A stretch of DNA of 28,196 nucleotides from an uncultured Prevotella sp. (lineage in GTDB: Bacteria; Bacteroidota; Bacteroidia; Bacteroidales; Bacteroidaceae), in NCBI GenBank assembly GCA_934183355.1, contig CAKPST010000031.1, positions 1 through 28,196 on the forward strand, in the 5' to 3' direction. The notes below the pieces were generated by a model. It saw only the letters and a list, made by a program, of their open reading frames with translations. It ran no database searches and was not told the origin of the DNA. The position numbers and the translations under genes were made by a program. Each line of letters starts with the position of its first letter. Positions within the stretch are counted from its first letter, which is position 1. This document shows positions 24,927 to 28,196 of the stretch, one piece after another.

Positions 24927-25514
24927 ATGAAACAGAAATTCAACGTCATAACTTCCACTTGCATTCCACTTCCGCTTGAGAATGTGGATACCGACCAGAT
25001 AATCCCCGCCCGATTCCTTAAGGCAATCGACAAAGAGGGCATGGGCGACAACCTCTTCCGCGACTGGCGATACAATGCTGATGGCACGCCGAAGCCCGAC
25101 TTTGTGATGAACGACCCATCATACAGCGGTGTCATTCTGGTGGCTGGTAAGAACTTCGGATCTGGTTCATCGCGAGAACATGCCGCTTGGGCTATTGCCG
25201 GAGCAGGATTCCGTGTGGTTATTAGTTCGTTCTTTGCTGACATCCACAAGAACAATGAGCTTAACAATCTTGTGTTGCCAGTTGTGGTGAGTGAGCCTTT
25301 CCTCAAGGAACTGTTTGAGAGTATCGACCGCGACCATAATACAGAGGTGCGTGTCGACCTGCCCAACCAGACAGTCACCAACCTCGCCACAGGTCGCAGT
25401 GAGCATTTTGAGATAAACGGATACAAGAAGCATTGTCTGGAGAACGGATTGGATGATGTCGACTTCCTTGTCCAGAACAGAGATAAGGTGGAAACATGGG
25501 AACAGAAGCAGTAA
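24927..25514 (+). CDS. leuD: 3-isopropylmalate dehydratase, small subunit
   Basis: This is the swivel subunit of isopropylmalate isomerase. The 195-residue protein has LPLENVDTDQIIPARFLK near 15-32, GKNFGSGSSREHAAWAIAGA at 74-93 (substrate-contacting region of LeuD) and SSFFADIHKNN. Length and motif order are typical. The last 19 bp overlap the start of the following LeuA-like gene, so translation is likely coupled. Confidence 0.96.
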   Translation: MKQKFNVITSTCIPLPLENVDTDQIIPARFLKAIDKEGMGDNLFRDWRYNADGTPKPDFVMNDPSYSGVILVAGKNFGSGSSREHAAWAIAGAGFRVVISSFFADIHKNNELNNLVLPVVVSEPFLKELFESIDRDHNTEVRVDLPNQTVTNLATGRSEHFEINGYKKHCLENGLDDVDFLVQNRDKVETWEQKQ

Positions 25515-27025
25515 GGAAAATTGAAATAATGGACTCCACGCTGCGCGACGGCGAGCAGACGAGTGGCGTGTCGTTCCTTCCTCACGAAAAATTGATGATG
25601 GCACGTATGCTCCTCGGCGACGTTAATGTCGACCGCATTGAGGTGGCATCTGCCAGAGTGTCTGAGGGCGAGAAGGATGCCGTACGTATGATTTGTCGTT
25701 ATGCGGCGAGTGTGGGCAAGCTAAATAGGGTAGAGGTGCTCGGTTTTGTTGACGGACACAAGTCGATTGATTGGATTGACGAGTGTGGTTGCCGAGTGAT
25801 GAATCTTTTGGCTAAGGGTTCGCTCAAGCATTGCACACAGCAGCTCAAGAAGACTCCAGAGGAGCATATCGACGACATCTATCGCTCGCTTGCCTATGCG
25901 GCACAGAAGGACATCGCTGTCAACCTGTATCTTGAGGATTGGAGCAGTGGCATGAAGGATTCGCCTGAATATGTCTATCAGATGATGGACGCACTTGTTG
26001 AGAGTGGTGTGCGTCGTTTCCTCTTGCCCGATACATTGGGCATTCTCAATCCGATGCAGGTGACAGAGTTCTTCGGTAAGATGACCGAGCGTTATCCGTC
26101 TGCCCACTTCGACTTCCACGCTCACAACGATTACGACCTTGCCGTTGGCAACTCTTTAGCTGCCGTCAAAGGTGGTGCTCGTGGATTACATGTCACCGTG
26201 AACGGACTGGGTGAGCGTTGCGGCAACGCTCCGCTTGCAAGTGTGCAGGCTATATTGAAGGATCAACTACACATGGAGACGGGTGTACGCGAAGATCGTC
26301 TTGGTGAGATAAGTCGTCTTGTGGAAGGCTATTCTGGTATTGCCGTGGCTCCAAACCAACCTATTGTGGGTGAAAATGTCTTCACACAGGTGGCTGGCGT
26401 TCATGCTGACGGCGACAACAAGAACAATCTCTATTGCAACGACCTTGTGCCTGAGCGTTTCGGACGTAAGCGCGAATATGCTTTGGGAAAGAATAGTGGT
26501 AAGGCTAATATTGCCCGAAACTTGGAGGAACTCGGTTTGGAGCTGACTCCCGAGCAAACACGCCGTGTGACACAGCGCATCACCGAACTGGGCGACCGCA
26601 AGGAAATGGTGACACAGGACGACTTACCATTTATCGTAAGCGACGTGCTCAAGCACTCGGCACCCGAGGATAAGGTGAAGCTTGTCAGCTATATGGTGTC
26701 GCTTGCCTACGGACTGCGCCCAATGGCGAGTGTGAAGGTAGAAATTAATGGTCAGCAGTATGAGGACAATGCTTTGGGTGATGGTCAGTATGACGCATTT
26801 GTTAAGGCTATGCGCAAGATTTACCGCGAACGCCTTGGACGTTCGTTCCCAGTGCTTGAGAATTACGCCGTGTCCATACCGCCTGGTGGAAGGACAGATG
26901 CTCTCGTGCAGACAGTGATAACATGGCGCAATGGCGACAAGATTCTGCGCACACGTGGACTTGATGCCGACCAGACAGAGGCTGCAATCAAGGCAACAAT
27001 AAAAATGCTGAATATAGTGGAGTAG
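25496..27025 (+). CDS. Second LeuA-family synthase, candidate citramalate synthase
   Basis: This 509-residue DRE-TIM synthase has IEIMDSTLRDGEQTSG at 9-24, the metal site FDFHAHNDYDLAVGNSLAAV, VNGLGERCGNAPLASVQAIL, and GENVFTQVAGVHADGD. A LeuA-type regulatory domain follows (TDALVQTVITWRNGDK, then ATIKMLNIVE at the end). The start at 25496 overlaps leuD by 19 bp; the next ATG would remove the first core strand, so the overlap start is preferred. Compared with leuA it has TSG instead of VPG after the GEQ motif and CGNAPL instead of AGNTSL, so it is a different subfamily. Its place between leuD and leuB, and an isoleucine-rich leader, suggest (R)-citramalate synthase (pyruvate plus acetyl-CoA). 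2-isopropylmalate synthase or homocitrate synthase cannot be excluded. Confidence 0.85.
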   Translation: MGTEAVRKIEIMDSTLRDGEQTSGVSFLPHEKLMMARMLLGDVNVDRIEVASARVSEGEKDAVRMICRYAASVGKLNRVEVLGFVDGHKSIDWIDECGCRVMNLLAKGSLKHCTQQLKKTPEEHIDDIYRSLAYAAQKDIAVNLYLEDWSSGMKDSPEYVYQMMDALVESGVRRFLLPDTLGILNPMQVTEFFGKMTERYPSAHFDFHAHNDYDLAVGNSLAAVKGGARGLHVTVNGLGERCGNAPLASVQAILKDQLHMETGVREDRLGEISRLVEGYSGIAVAPNQPIVGENVFTQVAGVHADGDNKNNLYCNDLVPERFGRKREYALGKNSGKANIARNLEELGLELTPEQTRRVTQRITELGDRKEMVTQDDLPFIVSDVLKHSAPEDKVKLVSYMVSLAYGLRPMASVKVEINGQQYEDNALGDGQYDAFVKAMRKIYRERLGRSFPVLENYAVSIPPGGRTDALVQTVITWRNGDKILRTRGLDADQTEAAIKATIKMLNIVE

Positions 27026-27066
27026 GCAATAAAAATAGCTAATAAAAAAACAATAGTTTATATAAT

Positions 27067-28128
27067 ATGAAATTAAATATAGCAGTTCTCCCCGGCGATG
27101 GAATCGGACCGGAGATTATGAAAGAGGGTGTAAAGGTAATGAAGGTTGTGGCTGAGAAGTTCGGTCATGAGTTCTCGTTCAACGAGGCTATCTGTGGTGC
27201 ACACGCCATTGATGCAGTTGGCGACCCATTCCCAGAGGACACTTTCAAGACTTGTATGGATGCTGACGCTGTGCTCTTTGCTGCTGTTGGCGACCCACGT
27301 TTCGACAACGATCCTACAGCCAAGGTGCGTCCAGAGCAGGGTTTGCTCGCAATGCGCAAAAAGCTTGGACTGTTTGCTAACGTGCGTCCTGTTGCCACTT
27401 TCGACTGTCTGTTGCACAAGTCGCCCTTGAAGGACGAATTGCTCAAGGGTGCCGACTTTGTCGTAATCCGCGAACTCACAGGTGGTATGTATTTCGGCGA
27501 GAAGTTTCAAGACAATGACAAGGCATACGACACCGACATCTACACACGTCCCGAGATAGAGCGCATTCTTAAGGTTGCCTTTGAGTTTGCCATGAAGCGC
27601 AACAAGCATCTCACCGTAGTGGACAAGGCAAATGTACTCGCTTCGTCGCGTCTGTGGCGTCAGATTGCCAAAGAGATGGAGCCGCAGTATCCTGAGGTAA
27701 CAACCGACTATATGTTCATCGACAACGCCTCAATGCGTGTTCTCACCGAGCCACGCTTCTTCGATGTCATCGTCACCGAGAACACCTTTGGCGATATTCT
27801 TACTGACGAGACATCTTGCATTACAGGTTCTATGGGTTTGCAGCCGTCAAGCTCTCTTGGCGAGCACACTCCACTCTTCGAGCCAGTGCATGGTTCGTGG
27901 CCACAGGCTGCAGGCAAGAATCTCGCCAACCCTGTAGCTCAGATTCTTTCTGCCGCTATGCTGCTTGAGCACTTCGGTTTGAACGAAGAGGGTGCTCTTG
28001 TTCGCAAGGCTGTTGATGCTTCGCTCGATGCTAATGTGCGCACACCAGAGATTCAGGTTGATGGCGGTGCCGAATATGGCACAAAGGAGGTTGGTCAGTG
28101 GATTGCCGACTATATAGCTAAGGCATAA
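27067..28128 (+). CDS. leuB: 3-isopropylmalate dehydrogenase
   Basis: This enzyme oxidatively decarboxylates 3-isopropylmalate to 2-ketoisocaproate using NAD+. The 353-residue protein starts [17 protein letters not shown], with PGDGIGPEI at 9-17. It has REL in [29 protein letters not shown], the metal-binding [20 protein letters not shown] segment, and the NAD-binding [19 protein letters not shown]. The same enzyme can act on 3-methylmalate in the citramalate route to 2-ketobutyrate. It is the last gene of the operon seen here; 41 bp separate it from the synthase. Confidence 0.97.
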   Translation: MKLNIAVLPGDGIGPEIMKEGVKVMKVVAEKFGHEFSFNEAICGAHAIDAVGDPFPEDTFKTCMDADAVLFAAVGDPRFDNDPTAKVRPEQGLLAMRKKLGLFANVRPVATFDCLLHKSPLKDELLKGADFVVIRELTGGMYFGEKFQDNDKAYDTDIYTRPEIERILKVAFEFAMKRNKHLTVVDKANVLASSRLWRQIAKEMEPQYPEVTTDYMFIDNASMRVLTEPRFFDVIVTENTFGDILTDETSCITGSMGLQPSSSLGEHTPLFEPVHGSWPQAAGKNLANPVAQILSAAMLLEHFGLNEEGALVRKAVDASLDANVRTPEIQVDGGAEYGTKEVGQWIADYIAKA

Positions 28129-28176
28129 AGCAACACTGTCTATAACTTAAAAAAATAAAGAACGGCTATTAACACA

Positions 28177-28193
28177 GAGCACGCTGAGTGCTC
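28177..28193 (+). terminator. Possible hairpin after leuB
   Basis: GAGCAC (28177-28182) and GTGCTC (28188-28193) are perfect 6-bp arms with a 5-nt loop. The window ends 3 bp later, so a T tail cannot be checked. No gene is visible after leuB. Confidence 0.4.
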
Positions 28194-28196
28194 ATG

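Overview
This window looks like a chromosomal segment of a Bacteroidales bacterium, most likely Prevotellaceae. The evidence is a TAnnTTTG -7 box with TTTG about 19-20 bp upstream at several genes, mostly absent Shine-Dalgarno sequences, a DUF4296 lipoprotein beside lspA, Bacteroidota-type ileS, and a leuA-leuC-leuD-(leuA paralog)-leuB cluster. No tRNA, rRNA, CRISPR array, insertion sequence or prophage gene is visible.

Layout. 1-1096 (minus): the 5' part of an outer-membrane TonB-dependent receptor and an MmcQ/YjbR-family protein. 1196-9818 (plus): ileS with its own terminator, then a closely spaced run of a DksA-like regulator without cysteines, lspA, a DUF4296 lipoprotein, a 71-residue protein, nadC and a secreted C69 dipeptidase. 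9927-11207 (plus): a periplasmic histidine acid phosphatase, ending in a bidirectional terminator. 11277-15823 (minus): a two-gene restriction-modification-like locus, made of a 305-residue incomplete methyltransferase-like protein and a 1203-residue helicase/N6-adenine methyltransferase fusion. 15920-17503 (minus): xpt and a GNAT/FemAB-like acyltransferase. 17590-21315 (minus): panB, an MFS transporter, a small cupin and a MATE exporter, with overlapping or tightly coupled starts. 21316-21936: a divergent regulatory region. 21937-28128 (plus): the leucine operon leuA, leuC, leuD, a second LeuA-like synthase, leuB.

The strongest finding is the leader in front of leuA. A consensus promoter is followed by a 27-codon peptide containing seven isoleucines, then by a terminator hairpin with a seven-T tail. 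The end of the leader-peptide gene can pair with the 5' arm of that terminator to form an antiterminator. This is the layout of a ribosome-mediated attenuator. Its isoleucine bias, rather than leucine bias, fits the extra LeuA-like gene if that gene is a citramalate synthase, because LeuC, LeuD and LeuB also carry out the later citramalate steps toward isoleucine.

Two other points stand out. The isoleucyl-tRNA synthetase carries GIHH where class I enzymes normally have HIGH, an exchange linked to strong mupirocin resistance in type 2 IleRS. The helicase-methyltransferase pair has no nuclease domain that I can recognise, so it may be an atypical defence or epigenetic system. panB and leuA, transcribed divergently, both consume 3-methyl-2-oxobutanoate, so the intergenic region sits at a metabolic branch point.
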